Part shown: one piece after another, positions 5,584 through 5,819 of the stretch | How the letters are laid out: every line of letters begins with the position of its first letter | Position numbering within the stretch: the first letter of the stretch is position 1 | Source: Geopsychrobacter sp. | Lineage (GTDB): Bacteria; Desulfobacterota; Desulfuromonadia; Desulfuromonadales; Geopsychrobacteraceae | Length of the DNA stretch: 5,819 nt | Assembly (NCBI GenBank): GCA_030620915.1 | Contig: JAUXIR010000119.1 | Location: 1-5,819 of the forward strand | Direction of reading: 5' to 3' | The notes under the pieces: model-generated | Database searches by the model: none | Seen by the model: the letters and a program-made list of their open reading frames with translations, nothing else | Told to the model about the DNA's origin: nothing | Translations under genes and position numbers: made by a program

Positions 5584-5709
5584 GGGGTGAGGCGGAAAAG
5601 CGATTAACTATTTAATCAAAAGCAGGGCCTAATTCCCCGCTGCTTACGGCGGGATAGTTTGTATTAACGCGAGGACTTGCTCCTCACCCTTCACCCCTCA
5701 CTCCTCACT
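5583..5709. repeat. Repeat-rich intergenic element with inverted ends and internal hairpins
   Basis: AAGGGGTGAGG at the larE stop (5582-5592) is, with one bulged G, the reverse complement of CCTCACCCTT at 5682-5691. Between them lie GATTAA/TTAATC (5602-5607/5612-5617, 4-nt loop), AAGCAG/CTGCTT (5620-5625/5639-5644) and the competing CCCGC/GCGGG (5636-5640/5649-5653). No strong T run follows any hairpin, so a classical terminator for larE is not certain. The segment may act as an RNA structure at the transcript end or be a small intergenic repeat. No gene is seen in it. Confidence 0.5.
5682..5709. repeat. Four tandem copies of a CTCAC-type heptamer
   Basis: The copies are CCTCACC, CTTCACC, CCTCACT and CCTCACT, head to tail with a 7-bp period and consensus CYTCACY. 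They end 22 bp before the next ATG. Degenerate heptamers of this kind are familiar intergenic repeats in some bacterial genomes. Copy number may vary between strains by slippage. Confidence 0.75.
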
Positions 5710-5731
5710 CGCTGAACCAACGGGAGGCGTC

Positions 5732-5819
5732 ATGCCGAAGAACAGTGCCCTGCTCGCCGTCTGCTTTGTTGGAGGGATGCTGGGTGGTCTGGCCTGCAGT
5801 CTCTTTATCTGGATGCTGG
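5732..5819 (+). CDS. Small membrane or exported protein, N-terminus only (3' truncated)
   Basis: ATG 5732 follows GGGAGG (5722-5727) at 4 bp, a strong ribosome-binding site. The 29 visible residues begin MPKNSALLAVCFVGG and continue as a hydrophobic stretch with small-residue GG pairs (MLGGLACSLFIWML). This looks like one transmembrane helix or an uncleaved signal anchor with a short positive N-terminus (K3). Cysteines fall at residues 11 and 22; L-A-C at 20-22 is lipobox-like, but the residues that follow are again hydrophobic, so a lipoprotein is unlikely. The family cannot be identified from this fragment. Confidence 0.7.
   Translation, partial: MPKNSALLAVCFVGGMLGGLACSLFIWML

Noticed and set aside
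5682..5709. Heptamer repeats as a CRISPR array
   Set aside because: The units are 7 bp with no spacers between them.

Overview
The window reads like a chromosomal stretch from an anaerobic or microaerophilic Gram-negative bacterium of moderate GC content, most likely a deltaproteobacterium of the Desulfuromonadales/Geobacter type. That placement is an inference. It rests on a selenocysteine-containing peroxiredoxin-like gene, a DUF1847 protein, a CoA-disulfide reductase fused to a rhodanese, a three-cysteine LarE and an Rrf2 regulator. No phage, IS, CRISPR, tRNA or rRNA signal was seen.

Layout. (1) 1-202 (+): C-terminal part of a response-regulator receiver domain, cut by the window edge. 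(2) 258-908 (+): a peroxiredoxin-like protein whose reading frame runs through an in-frame TGA at 504-506. The TGA sits where relatives have the first Cys of a CxxC motif, and a SECIS-like hairpin follows it (518-538). I read it as one 216-residue selenoprotein with a UxxC site, not as two ORFs or a pseudogene. A strong, probably bidirectional terminator (931-968) separates it from the next, convergent gene. (3) 3145-983 (-): a probable two-gene operon, CoA-disulfide/persulfide reductase with C-terminal rhodanese followed by a YbgC/FcbC-like acyl-CoA thioesterase. (4) 3146-3331: divergent promoter region. (5) 3332-4057 (+): DUF1847, a cysteine-rich protein of unknown function, followed by an intrinsic terminator (4121-4146). 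(6) 4160-4189: a very good sigma-70 promoter driving an Rrf2-family regulator (4223-4711) and, 44 bp further on, larE (4756-5583). (7) 5584-5731: a repeat-rich intergenic region with hairpins and four tandem copies of a CTCAC-type heptamer. (8) 5732-5819 (+): the start of a small membrane or exported protein, cut by the window end.

How the genes fit together. Most of the recognisable enzymes handle reactive sulfur, selenium or thiols: a Sec peroxiredoxin-like redox protein, a flavoprotein reducing CoA disulfide or persulfide with a rhodanese for sulfane sulfur, a CoA-thioester hydrolase, an Rrf2 regulator with three candidate Fe-S cysteines, and a sulfur-insertion enzyme. They lie in separate transcription units, so a shared thiol/sulfur-redox theme is inference, not demonstrated linkage. 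The standout is the selenoprotein, which conventional gene calling would split or label as broken.
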